A stretch of DNA of 64,000 nt, taken from Lates calcarifer (Eukaryota > Chordata > Actinopteri > Centropomidae). The notes under the pieces are model-generated. The model was given only the letters and a program-made list of their open reading frames with translations, did no database searches and was not told the origin of the DNA. Below, piece after piece: positions 1 through 14,200 of the stretch. The DNA is taken from positions 8,509,526-8,573,525 of the forward strand of contig NC_066848.1 of the NCBI RefSeq assembly GCF_001640805.2, in the 5' to 3' direction. Made by a program: the position numbers and the translations under genes. Each line of letters opens with the position of its first letter. Position 1 is the first letter of the stretch.

Positions 1-1152
1 GCTCAGAATCATTAATTTATATATGAGAATTTTACTTAACACAGTATGATTATGTCACCACAATACAATTTCACTGAAAGCCAATAAATAATAATATTGA
101 TTTATCGTCCAGCCCTAAAGACAGTTGCACCAGCTGCTTGTAAGTTCAAATTTAGCCTAATGTACACATGTTTAGTGTATTAAACTGTTGTTTGATGTGT
201 TTGCAGTTTTCTCCCTGCTTTTACTTTCCAGATATTTAATTCTGCTCTTCCAGCAAAATCGGTGCTCCTCCTGCTTGTACTGTTTACTCTCTCCATCTCT
301 TATCTTCCCAACACACACTCACACAAAGAATTCAACAGGATCTTAAAAACTCTTACCAAGTTGTCTTTGAGTCAGCCAGGCATTGATATCATGTTATTTT
401 TCCCTTTGCTCACTGGTATTTATTTATTTATTCTGCCTTGTCAGAAGAAACTTCCCTCTGGACAGAAAATGTTGATTTTTTCACATACAGAAAGAGACTT
501 ATTTTACTCTTTGACTTGCTGTTGGTCTGACTGCATTAGTCCCATACTACAGGTGCACGGGTGTAACTGTTGTGTAGCTAACTGTGGTCGACCCATCTGA
601 CCTGAAACTTGATAAATGCTGTTATAATGATATGGTGATGGTAATAATGATGGAAATGTTGACCAAGTGATTAAATAACTCTAGTTAAGGTAGCATAATC
701 AAATATTTACCACTAGTATGAATACTACTAACTCTGAAACATTATATTTTTCTATTCTATATAAGTGAAACAGATACCTACATTCACAAAAGGATAGTGC
801 TATAGATGTTTCCTAAGAACGGAGTTGCACATTGCTAAACCTGAAACTAGCTGGTAGTTACCAAGAATTTAAGAAAGACTTTAGATAAACCTAGTTAGGG
901 ATTTATGAGTTGCAGGTGTTTAGTTAAAACCCATCCTCAGTCCTAGTTTGACAGTTTCATATAACCAGTCAGAAGCACATCCATTTATCTGAAGCTATCA
1001 TCCCCTTGACAGCTTAAACTTACCCCTGGAGCTGCTGCCATGGCAACAAGTCAGTGTCAAATTGGACATGTCCTGTGATTGGTTGGAGTGCTGCTGGATT
1101 TGTAGTTTTTAATATTGTTGCAGTGAACTCTTTGACTGGCAGCTGGCCTGGA

Positions 1153-1154
<2 letters not shown>

Positions 1155-1189
<35 letters not shown>
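1155..1189. repeat. (AC)n microsatellite
   Basis: About 17 uninterrupted AC units, followed by an imperfect tail. It creates a run of His-Thr in a short spurious ORF on the + strand. Confidence 0.95.
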
Positions 1190-1194
<5 letters not shown>

Positions 1195-4100
1195 AACTGG
1201 AAATGGCCTCATCTCACATCCAAGGGACCTCCTGACAGCTTGATTGACAGATTGAGTTTAGCTCCTATGGTTTAGCTCTATTAATCCTAAAAAATATTAA
1301 TGCTATAGCACTAAACTGAATGTTTTATATATGGAGATAGTGTAATCCCAACTGTCTATCCTGCACATCTCCTGCCCCATTAGTGCAACCTCCCAGTCGA
1401 AGAAAGACCTAAGGCTTGAAGCATGACGCTAATTAAAAATGGAGTGGAGGATTGTACTGCAACTGCAGTTGTTCTTCCTTGGATGTCCAATAATGAGCTG
1501 ACTGGTGCAACGGCAGTCTGTGTTGTGGCCACAGTGATGGATGCTGTTGATTGTTTCATCAGACTGCCGCAAAAACATTTTGAGTGAACCACAGCTTTGC
1601 AAATGTGGTATACAAATACATGACACAGACCATCTTGGTTTATTTTTTTCATCCCTCTTATTTACCCCACATCATAGCTTGGGGAATGACATGAGAATGC
1701 CTGCTTTGTAATTAATACAAACATTTTTAAATGAAATGCAGCAGGGACTCGAATGATACCACCATGTGATGATGATGCCCTCAAGTGGGTAACTCTGTCT
1801 CCTGACCCATGCTCGTTTACTGTAAGTCATTAGCCTCACGCAGACAAGCACAATATGACTTCAAGTGCTCTCTGTCCATTAATGTGACCTGAATCCTTCA
1901 GCTGTAGCTCACTAACTCACAATGATGTCACATAATCACTGATGATACAGATACAATTACCAAAAAGGTCCAATTACTTTACCTTTAACATAATCTAGAT
2001 TGATGGCTTTGGAAGAAAGGTAAGCAGACAAAAGTTGATTGGTGGCTAGATGTAAACACACCATTCTAGGTTTTACTAATGATATCCACTTTTACAGTGT
2101 ATTGACAGCAGAGCCAACACATGCAGCTACAGTTGCATCATAACAGGCTTTTAAAAATGCAAAATAGAGGTTGCGGTTTGGGGTGAACATTCATCAAAGA
2201 AGATGAGTCAGAAGGGCTCTGTCCTCCACCATCTTGACCTCTCTACAGCTCAGTAGTTTGTGTGCTGAATTGTCAAATGTAAGAGTTAGTAAACAAAGTG
2301 AACACACACACACTTTGGGTGTGAATCAGCAATTCAAGACAGAAATGTCAGTCCTGAGTGAACTCTCCTTCTGTTGTTTCCTCATAGTGTTATTGAGTTA
2401 ACCTTGCGACTGTATAGACTCATTTAAAGTACCTTCCTCATCAGGATTGATGGGTGATAAATCAGAGAGAAAACACCACCAGCCTCCAGGACAGCTTCAC
2501 TGCTACTTTTCAAGTCTCTTAAACTATACTGGAGGGATGAATAGCATTCATGAAAAGAATTTTCCTTTATGCTGTGTTTTGTCTAATGTGGCTAATGTGT
2601 CTCCCATACATATTCAATCTAGGTGAGACTGGGTGACTGTAAAGGCCACAGCATTTGATCCATTCATGAAACCCACTCATCAAACCGTTCAGTGACTCCT
2701 CATGGCCTGTCTGGAAACATCTGCGTTTGTTATGTTTCTTCACTCCCTACACATTATTTCTCAACAATTATAATTTGTGTTTTATTAAATAGATAATCAT
2801 TAGGTGCAGCCATAATGCATAAAAAGGAGATTTCCACTGATACGGTTATCATTTTTGTTGCCTTTCAGTATGGAGAATTTGGATGTTAATGGATATCTAA
2901 CGGCATCATCATTATGGAGTTGTTTTCAAGTCGTGCTGTGTGAAATCACATTTTGATGTATGATAGGATAGGAGTACAAAGCTGATAACATATTTATCTG
3001 TGGCATGGGTGAACACAAGGCAGTGACTAATATTTCAAATCAGAGATTTGAAGGGGGTCGCAGAAGGAGATGTGTGTCAAAGTTATTGAGTTATTGAGGT
3101 TTGGCCACTTATCAACACAGTCAGTGGTTGGAGCAGTAACTTGTGATGTATAGCTCATGGAAGCAGTTTTGGTATTTTAAAATCTGTGATTGCAACAGAT
3201 ATTGTGTTCCTCCTTGGCATCATAACAGACAGATATGATACACATATGTTTATATTCAGTGCAACTTACACATTCTGATGATATTGTTATCTCTGATGTC
3301 CATTGTGAATGCATGTCCATAAATCTGCTTAGAAATCCTAGAAAAAAGACACTCCTTATACCTCCAGATTTACCTCAGACTCACCAGTTATTAAGTTTCT
3401 TTTGGTATAAAAAGTTCTCCAGTGATAGCTGTCTGTAAATTTGTATGAACACAAACAAACACGTAATGCTAATGGATAATTTGGCATATTTTTATGTTGC
3501 CACTGTGCCAAAATTTCAGTAAATACAAGAGTAAGAATAGGGCCCAAGTTGTAGCCCATAACTAACATTATCTAACTGCTTCCTGCTTACAGCCCCAAAT
3601 TACTGGCACTGCAGTTCCAAAAATTTAAGCATGCTTATCCCTAAATAGGAATAATAATTACATACAGTGACAAACTATTAATATTAACTTGAAACAATTT
3701 TAAACTGTGGATGAGAGTGTGCTTGTGTTCTTATTAACACACAGTCCTCCACCATCTATTGGCACCGAGTTGAGGCTGCCAGCTGTTTCATGAGATGCTG
3801 ATATGTGTGTGTTACTGTGTGTGTTTGTGGGTTCATATGAGACTAATTGCCTCTCCATCTTGATAAATACTTATCAGAGACAGTGCAGTCGTGAACTGAA
3901 GTGGCAGCTCTGGCTGTGCTGGTCCATTTCTGAACTTCCCCTCAGTGAACCCATGTGGCATTCTCAGTCCACACCACCACCACCACCCACCCCCCTGCCG
4001 TCAACACTGGTTTCTGATTACTGGCATTTAACTGACCTCCCATCTGTCTGCTTGCTTTTTGGTTTCTTAATCCTGTCATTTTCATACTGCAGAGCTTGAG

Positions 4101-4412
4101 GGTTTGCTTGGCAGACAGTCCTGTGTGCAAAAACACATGCACACATACACACGGCCTTGTAGTGAGAAGGAGTTAAAGCTTAATTGCTGTCAGTGGCGGT
4201 ACAGATGGCTGCATTAACTGAAGTTAAAATGACCCATTTGTAAAACCTCTTGTGTAACTTCCCAGTACAGCCCCATACTGCTGCTGCTTTCATGACTCTG
4301 TCTGTCTGAATCTATCCAAGAACGACAGGGAAACACACACTCCACTGCATGCTCTTTTGTGGAAATCATGGTCCAGAATTTCCATTTCTTTGAAAGAACA
4401 TATTGAATTCTT

Positions 4413-4481
4413 GCACACTTGGGATCACCTCTGTAGTGATTTATTACACACTTTGGGGATCACCTATGTGATAATTTATTA
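4413..4481. repeat. Diverged tandem duplication, about 35 bp x 2
   Basis: Two adjacent copies each start with cacactt(t)g, continue with ggatcacct and end in tttatta. Together they give a short two-unit tandem repeat with a few substitutions and indels. No function is suggested; it looks like a local slippage or duplication event in noncoding DNA. Confidence 0.7.
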
Positions 4482-5102
4482 CACCCTGTACTCAGGCCTT
4501 TCTGGGACACACTTATACTGTCCTGTGGAAAATCACAAGAGACGACTGTACCTTTGGTGGTTTGGGACCAAAGTTTCTTCGACTGTACTGTAGGTCAGCA
4601 CCAAGAAAAGTACATGCTTTGAGGAGTTTTAATCCATTTTGAAAGAAACTATGAAAGAAAAGAACCAAGAGAACCCTTGAATTGAGACTTTCTGTTTTCT
4701 TTCTAATTCTTTTTTTTTCTTTGTTTAGCACATTTTAAACTGTCCTTATCCTATTTGCTTGATATTCTTTTTTTCAGCACAAACTCCACTACAGTAAAAC
4801 TCTATTAAATTGAAATAAGTCTAAGCAAAAAAAGCTGGCAAGTATATCAATACCATTATACTAGAAAAAAGTTTAAAGAAGCCAAGAGGCAGAAGAAGTT
4901 AGTCAAGTGATCAGGAGTGAAAACAGTTTTCAAAATGCAGCTGTACCTGAAGTGGTACAGCTGACTTTCATTTCTTGTTTCTTATTGTGAACTTGCATTT
5001 CAGCTGTCCAGCTCCAGTGACATTTAAGTTTTATATTTAATTTGGATGTGATTTTATTCCCTTGTAGCTAATCTCCACATGTCCTCTGTGTGTCCTCTGC
5101 AG

Positions 5103-5299
5103 GGTGGTGCGGGCGAACTGTCACAATTTAGACCATCATGCCCTTTGCTCTGGCAGCGGGACAGGAAGTGTGTGTGTGAGCGTCCCTGGTTGGTTCTGCT
5201 GGGATGAACATGCCACTGCACCAAATCTCTGTCATCCCCCGTGATGTCACCTCATCGCGGGTGTCAGGCAGCGGGAAGGCTAAGGACAAGGACAAGCAG
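5103..5299 (+). CDS. marchf8: marchf8 first coding exon (5' UTR part plus residues 1-32)
   Basis: The acceptor tgtcctctgcag ends at 5102 and the donor is cag|gtatgt at 5299/5300. The coding part is 5204-5299, 32 codons beginning MNMPLHQISVIPRDV and ending in a Lys/Asp-rich stretch KAKDKDKQ, phase 0 at the donor. The start of mammalian MARCH8, as I recall it, is nearly identical (M-x-MPLHQIS), which supports this ATG; G at -3 is an acceptable context. A second Met lies at codon 3. The segment is cytosolic and, from family knowledge, N-terminal variation affects localisation and substrate choice. The 101-nt 5' UTR part carries an upstream ORF of 13 codons (5138-5179) in the same frame, closed by TGA. 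Confidence 0.92.
5138..5179 (+). other. Upstream ORF in marchf8 5' UTR
   Basis: The ATG at 5138 has A at -3 (catcATGc) and opens 13 codons closed by TGA at 5177-5179, ending 24 nt before the main ATG at 5204. It is in frame with the main ORF. If this exon is transcribed as called, the uORF would probably lower translation from the main start. No conservation can be tested here. Confidence 0.45.
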
Positions 5300-5742
5300 G
5301 TATGTGAAGAGTTAAAAAGCCAAATCAGGCCACACTACTTAAGGCTGGGGACACAGCTGAGGATTATGGGGCACTTTATCCCTTAAAGTGTAGTTTTGTT
5401 TCCTATGTTAGCAGGGGAAAATTCTGATCCTAACGCTACAAACTAATATCACACATTTCATGTTCATTTGATATTTATGACCCAACATTTACACAAGTCC
5501 AGTGGAGTAGAAAGAGGCAGAGCAGTAATTTCAAAAAGTTTTATGAAAAATGAGAACAACAGTGACCAAACTAGCATATGTTCATCAAACCCTCTATTGG
5601 CTATATATAATTAGAACTTAAAAACGAGAAACTGCTGTTTATTTCCTGTTTCTTACCAACAGTCAGTGTTGGTTTCTTTTACCCATAACCGAATCTTAAC
5701 AGCTCACCAACACTAACAAAGAAGTAATTTTGTAATTTTGAT

Positions 5743-5825
5743 CGAAACCACGATCTTTCCCTAACCCTACTCAAGTCATGTTTGTGGCTTAATCTAACCA
5801 AACCTTCACCAGACTGTAACCAATT
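5743..5825 (+). repeat. Degenerate interspersed repeat of a teleost type
   Basis: The stretch has the wording cgatctttccctaaccctac, then a long series of ctaacc- and aaacct-like units up to about 5825. I recognise this pattern (..ctttccctaaccctaacc..) from perch-like fish genomes as a dispersed repeat, but I cannot name the family. Boundaries are approximate. Confidence 0.4.
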
Positions 5826-8079
5826 TATTTTTCAACAGTGATTTGTGACAGATTTCATTCACAAATTATGTCATCCTGTCAATAGTTGCGTTAGATCATA
5901 AAATGTTGATCTGAGTCGTTCTGGAGGGAATGAACTGAGGATGTGTTTTATTGTTTAATTTGCAGGACTTGTTAAAAACTTCTTCATTTATATTTAAATT
6001 TATATTTAAATTTCTAAAATTCTCACAAGGAATAATGAAAATACACTATTCATAAGTGTCTTCATACATTTAACAAAGTTGCTAATGGCCCATTTTCCCT
6101 CCTCCAAAAAAAGACATTGGCAGCCATTTATATGTATGCACTATGGAAAATAATTTCCTCAGGTTTTACCAGAGGAAATGAAATTTCAGTTTAGTCTTGT
6201 CAATGTTTTTGTTTTATCATTGTTTCAGGTGCCTGGGTTTGTATCAGTTCCACATTAAGTTTTTCTCCACCTACTGTCACTCATACACCCACAGGAAGCA
6301 ACTTTTGCCAGATGTCTTTAAAACTTAAATATCATGTCTCTTCCTTTTTTATTTGTTGTTATTGTTTCTAAACTAGTTCTGATAGTGTGAAGTTTGTATT
6401 TTTTAAACTGACTGTTGCGTTACATAGAAGAAAATACAAGAACGTACTGAATGCATTGAGTTATTAGTAGAAATGTCAGCTAGATGTACACAAAAGCAAA
6501 TGGGTTTTAATTCTAAATGACTTGAGTTTTAAGTATGGTGTGGTGGCGAGTAGAGAAAGGTCCCCCCAGGTGATCTGTAGTTACTCATCAGAGAACAATC
6601 AAAGTTATTTTTTAATCCAGACACAAGAACATAAAATCTGCATTACAATATTTCTCTCGCTAATGAATTATTTTTGTGCTGCCTGTGGGTTGAGCAGAAG
6701 TTTTGCATCTAATGAGGCTGGTCAAAGTCTGGTCTGCTTTTCCATTTGTGCCTAAAACTGCCCGTCGGCCATCTGGTTTTGCTGTTAAATGGCAAACTTT
6801 TAAAGGTACCACATTCACAGTGATGGATTTAAACATGATGTTTTGTAAATTGTTGGCTACTTCAAATGTACCCAATGAATCAGTAAAATCACCATCTTGG
6901 AGCACTTTTATTATTTTGACTGGAATTTGTCATCTGTAATCTGGAAACACTGAGATCTGTCAAAATAAAGGCCTCAACCAATCCATCTAGTCACAACTTA
7001 TATGGAAGAGGATTAGTGCCACATCAGAGCCAATCACAGATTTTTTCAAAATTTTCTTAGAATCCAAAGATTACTCTCAGAAATCCTGAATCCTTTCACA
7101 TCTGGATGTCATTGTTATTGTGAATTATTAGGATTTTTTTTTTTTTTTTTTTACAGCTATAATGCAGAAGGTTAGGTGCAAGATCGTGACTAAATTCTGC
7201 TCTCAGTCACACATGTTGCTTATCAATCTTTATTCCTCTCAGTGTCTCTGTTTCTGTACTTCAACACCAACAAACACCACAGTGAAGTGCTCTCAGAGTG
7301 CAGTTGCTTTTTTGAGCTCTGGAACAAAGCGAGGTGCTAAGACAATATGTCCGTGGCCTGCCCTCTCTCCCCAGCCTCATTAGATCACAATAGAGCCTGG
7401 GTGCTAAGTGCAGCAGCACAGGTGTTCTTAAGAGGCTTCGTCATGCTGCATATGGCGTCGTGTTTCAACCTCCCTGTGCTGTACAAGTGATACTACACAC
7501 AAGCTGTAAATTGGCACTGACATATGTGTTTTTACATAAAACACACACACCTTGTTGATGATTCATTTGCTGGCCAGATCTGTACCCACTGTGAAACTCC
7601 AAATCATGCCTTGTCATTGCAGAAGTGAAAGTGAACTGGTTTCATATTGTGCTGTTTAAACAAAGGAGTGTGTTTGTTTTAGATACCTTTTGGTTGGCTA
7701 CAGTGCATGCTTAACAGGATTAAAAGGTTTAAACTTTGAGAGCAGTCATAGCAAGGTTACCTTTGTCTACTGGGGAACAAAAATGAAATGTAAACTTTAT
7801 AATGTTGGGGGGTGGGGTGGCGCATTTGGTCTCCCTGTCGCTAAAACTGTAAAGATCCCACCCTGCATCTCTCCGCTCAGCATCACTCTGTCCCTCTGTC
7901 TGTGTCCTACTGGCTAAGCCTCCTTTTTCCCCTTGAGGAATAAGTGGATAAACAGCAGTGATTCCCGTCCTCCCTGTAGAACCATCAGCAGAGTGGAGGA
8001 AGGAGAAACAGGAGGAAAAGAGGAGAGGGAGACCAGCGAGTGTTTACTTTGAATGCTGATCAGCTTGGGGGTCCTGGAG

Positions 8080-8099
8080 GTGTGTGTGTGTGTGTGTGT

Positions 8100-8162
<63 letters not shown>

Positions 8163-8201
8163 TGTGCGCGTGTGCGTTTGTGTGTTTGTGTGTGTGTGTG
8201 C
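8080..8201. repeat. (GT)n microsatellite, long and interrupted
   Basis: About 120 bp of GT dinucleotides, interrupted by gtggtg, gcgcg and gttt variants. It produces spurious Cys-Val ORFs on the + strand and Thr-His ORFs on the - strand. Alternating purine-pyrimidine tracts of this length can adopt Z-DNA. Confidence 0.97.
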
Positions 8202-11200
8202 ATGCCCAAAGCTTAGTCACAGAGCACAGGCCCATCTGGCCCTCATAGACAACACAACTGGTCTTTTAGCGCCTCAAGAAAAAAAAATCAGAATTCTCCT
8301 CTACTTAGAATTCAGAGTTAGTCAGCTGCTCCTTTAGAGAGCAACACATCTTTAACTGTTGCTGGCCCCTCTCTGGCCTCTCTCCTCCAGCTCCACTCAA
8401 GTTCATTTGTCTCCTTCGAAATCCTCTTTGGATATGTAGTTGTGGACTCTTTGTCCATGCGCTGTGGTCCTCCACTTGAGAATTTATATTTTGGTAGATA
8501 AATTGGGGTTTAAGAAATATTTTTAAAAAGAGCATCAAGAGACTTGCAGAGCAAGAGTTTTATTTCTTGCAAAAAAAAAAGAAAATGAAAAGAAAACAAA
8601 AGAAATATTCCCTGACATTTCTCAGCCTTGGCAAATAACACGGTCAGATTTGTTTGAGTCTGGGGTTTTTGATAAGGCATGCGGTGAATGGATTATGCAT
8701 GAGTTGACAATAAAGGAAGCTCAGGCACAGGGTGGCAGGTAGAGAAGGAGAAAAACCAAACTTACTTTGCTGTTTGAGATTCATATAACTCATGTGATGT
8801 ATCTTGGAATTGCAAATTGAGCTGTGTTTGTTGATTGTCATATCTATTTAACCCCATCTGCAGTGGCACTCACTGCTCCTTTTACTGTAATTAATTAACA
8901 TGAGCAGCATGTGATTACATCTAGCAAAATATAGCATAGCTTTGATGGACACAGCTGTAGCCTTCATTTTCATGTCACACATGCATTCACACAAACAAAC
9001 TAGGCCTTGCTGGTGCTAGTATTATATTTAGCAGTATGTCTGTGTAACTCTGCACACACTAAACACTGTGATACTCGATATATCTGCCCTTTTGATGCTG
9101 CATGTATTTTTTATGGAAGCACAGAGAGCTGGAAGCTTTGTCCTTCAGTGTGTCGGAGCCAAGGACAGAGAAGACCTCCTGTCTCTGCTCTGATGTTTGG
9201 TGGTTTGATAACAGCCGCTGCTGCAGAGCTCCTGGGCTCTGATGGAGCATCACTGGGCTTTGTAGAGACTAAGATCAAACACTGACCGCCACAGCAAAAA
9301 CTTTCAACACAGCCTCCAGGCTGGACAGCAACTGTTTAAGGTGTCTGTCTTTGCTGATTTAATGAAGCAATTCTAGTATAGTGACATAACTTGTTTTTGT
9401 TCCTTGAATTTCAGACTATTTGCCCACCACTGGAAACAGTATTCTCACACTTTTGGTGAAACATTTGGCTGAAACGGCAGATAGCGGCCTGTTCGCATTC
9501 AGCAAAAGTTTAAAATATTGTCCAAAAACTGTTTGATTAAATTCTACAAATGTGTTTAAGAAATATTTGAAAATATGTTTCTCAGCCTTGAGGCAGGGAA
9601 ACATTTTCCAAACATTTGCTGCATCTAAACTGTCCAAATCAGTCCCCTCCAGATTGCGGTGCCCAGGGGCTTGGAAATGGAAATACCATGATAATTACCC
9701 AAAAAGCCTTGGGGCTGGGTAAACTAGGCATGAAATGCTGAATTATCAGGAAAAGGAGTGTTGACATGTTGTGTGACTCGAGTATTTAAGCAGTCAACTC
9801 AAGGTGGTCACATCTAGAAGAAGAAGTAAGAAGAGGATGTGATCGGTTTATCTTGCATACTTTAAAGGTGCAAGTATAAAAAATTCTGTCATCAGCTATA
9901 TTTGTGTTTTCTCTGTGATGTACAGTGGTGCACATAAAAGCACAAATTATCGCCCTCTGACAGACACACATAGTATGTATGCCTATACTGCACACGTGTT
10001 AATCCAGTTTACATTCAGGTCACAGAAAAGCTAGACATGTACACACATTTTCTCTCACATACATTACATATAAGCACACAAACACAAGTACGCACCCCTG
10101 CATTCATCCTGGTGTAGATGTTCTGAGGCCACACAGGTGCTGCGGCCTGTGTATAAAGCAGAGGCTGGAGAGAGAAGATAACACATAGGCGGAATGGGAT
10201 TCTAACTATTCTGGCAGCAGTCTTCACAAAGGTGTGAATGTTGTGTGTCAGCAAACTAACCTACTTTACATATGCCACTCATAGAACTCGGAGAGATGTC
10301 ACAAACTTGGTAAACATCCGATCTTAATCATCTGATCTCTGATACAGAAAGCACAAAACCATTACTGATTGAGAACTGAAGAAAGTTAAAGAGTAAATGT
10401 TTTATGTATTTCTGTGTACTGGTAGTAGGCGGTAGGGCTATAACTTGCTTGACTGACTAGATTTTGTATTTAAGTGATGTGTTATCTTTTGATGCATATT
10501 TTAGTCCATTTAATTTTATAGTGAAAATACCCATCACAAGTTCCCAAAGACCAAAGTTACATCTGCACATTGCTTGTTTTGTTTAACCAAGAATCCATAC
10601 CGCAAAGATTCTTAATTTAAAATAATGGATAACAGAGAAAAGCAGTTTTTTGAGAAGCTGAAACCACTGAATGTTTGGCATTTTTGCTTGATAAATGACT
10701 TAAGCGCCTGACTATTGAATTAATTGACTCATACTTTCAGCACCAACTTGCATGACTCACAGCCCACAGTGTGTTTACTGCATTCTGTGAAGCCGCTGCT
10801 GTTATTTTTCTGCCTCTTGTCTCTCTCCGTCTCACTACCTAAGTCTCTCCTTCTGCAAACACGCACACTTGGATTGTGTGCGCAAGTTGCAGGTACACAC
10901 ACACCGCATACGCAGGCATGCCAGCAGCTGGTGTTGTTAGCCCAAGTCTCCCGGAGGACCCCCGGCTGCGCTGAGCCACTTGAGGTTGAAGTGCTAAAAA
11001 ACATAATTAAATGTGGAAGAGCTGACATGATGGCCGGGCCTTTGAGGGCCTTGACTGCTGTGAGGAAGGACTTTGCTTCACTTTGTTAAAGATTTCATTT
11101 CATTAGCCCTTGTGATGGCTTCATGGTTTATTTTACTTCCTCTTGATATCTGTGACACTCTGCGCTATATTAAGTTTTATATGCGATTACAGGTGACCCG

Positions 11201-14200
11201 TAGCAGCAGAAAATAGACTTTGAGAGGAATGGCAGGAAATAATTACAGTGCCCTTAGCTGCTCTGTATGATAACAGACATGGCATAATGTATGATACAGA
11301 GTGGAGAGAGAGTTTACTTTGTGAGGGGGCGCGTTCTTTTATGTGTGTGTATCTGCTCTTGGTTTCAGAAGAGCAGTTATTATCAGAGAGATATTCAGAG
11401 GAGACAATATCTTCTAATTAACCCCTGCCCCGTCACCTTCTACTGCCTCCACCCACATACACATATATAGTTGACACACTTTCACAACTCAAAATTAAAA
11501 CTTTACTGGTAACACTCAGCAAGTAAATACTATGTTGTATATCTATATGTTAAGCTGCTTATTGATATTCTCTTAGGGAAAGGACATTTTCAAATGATAT
11601 TCTCATGATTTCCATATTCTGTGGGCTGATGTATAACCTAACTCGACAGATGTATAGCTATTAACCTTAATGACCTGTGGAAATTTGTTCAGCCTGTCAC
11701 ACACTGCAGGGACAGAAAGTGCACCTGAACTCAAAAAAGCTCTCAGCTGTGAAAGCCACCAGTTTTGCCAGAATACATTTAAGGGAACCAACTTAATTTT
11801 TGCACAGTTACCAAGGTACATTGCTCAGATTCTGAAAATGTCTGTTATAGGAGTGACTGTGGTTAAAGTGCACAAAGACACAAGTGAAGAGCCTGCTGAT
11901 AATCAGAAACAGTCAGAGATGAAGTTATTCCCAGGAGAGAGACATGAAGTCACCACATGAAAGGCTTAATCTGCCGCTGCGCTCTCCTCTTTGAGACGCT
12001 GCTGCCCCAGTCTCCGCTCTTTTCTCCATCCAGAGCTTTCTGTCCTTGTTCTGTTCACTGGAAGGTGTCTCCGCATGGTGTCTGAGGATGCCGTTTAATT
12101 GCCCGTGACATGCTGACTTGACTCCTGTGACTAACATGGCCCCGAACATTCAGCCACTTCCAGCCAGATCAATGGTGGAGGCTCTCTGAGCTTTCCCTCA
12201 GCGCCCAAATTCATCTTCCTGAGGAGTCACTGCAGATGTTTCCCTCGCTGCAGCCTGAGGTCTGGTTCTGCGGAGCCTGACGCACAATGGCTGCCTGATG
12301 TATGCTTTTCATATAGAGCCACACACCCCTGTTGTATAATGAAAGTCTGGTAGGACTCACAGCTCTGTCATACTTCATTGTGGTGGCCAGTATGTGCCGA
12401 GCACACAGACACATAATAAGTCTCTTTTGCATTGAGTGAAAGATAGTGGGAAGTCAGATGTTTTATCCCAGTAAGATATGATAATGAGATTCCCAGTTGT
12501 CGGTCATTTGGAGGGGAAGTTTAATTCATCCTGTAGGCACAAACGCACACCAGAGTCTCTTACCATGAGGCTTATTTTTGTCCAATCCCCAATTCTCTCA
12601 GTGTCTTGATCTGTCTTCCTGCAACCTTCTCCTCTCTCTCCTCCCACCTCCTTTTTTTCATCTTCCTCCATCATCCTCTCATGGTGTTATCCAGTGGCAG
12701 ATTAGTGTAGTTAATCTCTCTGCCTATGGATTCAGCATTGTGACCACACTGTGAACTCCTCCTTGTTGCTGTCTGGCTGTCTGAGGAGGCAGATGCCCAA
12801 CAGCTGCAGATTGCAGACTTTTTCAGTTGTCTGTATAAAATACTGTGACTGCTTATACTGTAATTCAGCTGCTGCAACCTATAGTACACACATAGTAGGA
12901 TCAGCACCTCAATCAACTGGTGCTAGTGTATTATTTTGTTCCATGCTAGCAGCAAGTGATCAGACTGGAAAGGTTCATGACCACAATATTTGTTATATAA
13001 TCCCTGATTGCACAGGAAAATTGTTTGACTGCACAACTATGGCAAGTATGTTCAGTACGTTCAGATTTGAAGTAGAGTTGATTTAGGGATGATTACAGAT
13101 GTTTGCCGTTCTTTAACCATTCACTCTTGTTTCCTCCATTACAGTGACTGCTTCTGTCTCAGTTGCTCTGTCTTTGTTTTTGTGTATGACCAGAATGACC
13201 CTGTAACAACTGACTGTGACCTTGCACCACTCTGAGTGCCTATAAATGGCACAGTGGAGTAAACAGTCATTACCTTTGATTTAGGCTTTGAGGACTTTTT
13301 CTCAGGATTGAACCAAACAGGACCAATTTACTCCAGCTGTTTATAGTGTAGACAGAATAGCCAACGAATGGAGGCTATAATTAGCATGTCCAGAGACAGT
13401 CTGAGAGGCTGGAATAGGACTTGACCTCCACATATTTTAATTTAGAGATATCAGTTGAATTTAGCTTGATATAATTCCAATCCTCAGATTTGAAAAGTTG
13501 AGGTGCAATATAAACCTGTGCAGTGTGGACCTCTTTTAAAATGGAAAATGAAAGAAGTCCAACAGCAATTTGTAATATCTGAACAACTAGTGTTTAGAGT
13601 GGTGGTGTTTAAGAGCTACTTTATCAGGTTTTCTCCAGTCACTAAGCCACTTCCTGTCATGGCACAAAGGAAAACAATATTTTTTTATATTATTTTTTTA
13701 GGATATTCCATGCTTTTATTCAGAGTTTTTAAATTAGTGATATTTTGATGGTTTATGCTGTGTCAGAAAATGAAAAACTCTAAAAGCTGCACAACATTTT
13801 TTCATTAGTTTTGAAGCACATCTTCAATAAGATGAATTGCTTGCACTTCTTTTTAAGTGTGCACAGTGTAGCCATGTGATGAGGGAAATTACAGATGTCA
13901 AATGAGAGCATGGTGATGGCTGGTAATACAAAATGATCTGGATCAGAACTAGAGCCATCTCTTATAACTGCGTGCATGTACCATATATGTAAACAATACA
14001 TAATTTACATCTGTAATCAATTATAAAAAATGTCTTTTCCCTCCAAATTATGGTCCTTTGGGATATTTGTTGCCCACCTGTGCTGCGCTGATTATCATCT
14101 TTGTCAGTTAGCAACTAAATTTCATAACCATGTGAGAGCAGTTGTGTAACATTGTCATAGGAGAGCTTCTAAAGAGCCAAATTAGCTTTTATCCCACATC

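Larger units (their letters stand above)
1..5102. other. Upstream sequence or 5' intron of marchf8
   Basis: No coding exon is recognisable here. A 3' splice site (tgtcctctgcag) ends the stretch at 5102, so at least its right part should be an intron between an unseen noncoding first exon and the first coding exon. It contains a CA microsatellite at 1155-1189 and a diverged tandem duplication at 4413-4481. Otherwise I see only A/T-rich noncoding DNA with chance ORFs. Confidence 0.6.

Noticed and set aside
8053..8337. Cys/Val-rich ORF on + and Thr/His-rich ORF on -
   Set aside because: Both are translations of a (GT)n microsatellite.
9416..9637. 73-residue ORF on the - strand beginning MDSLDAANVW
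   Set aside because: It looks protein-like in composition but I recognise no domain, and no splice or neighbouring coding support is visible.
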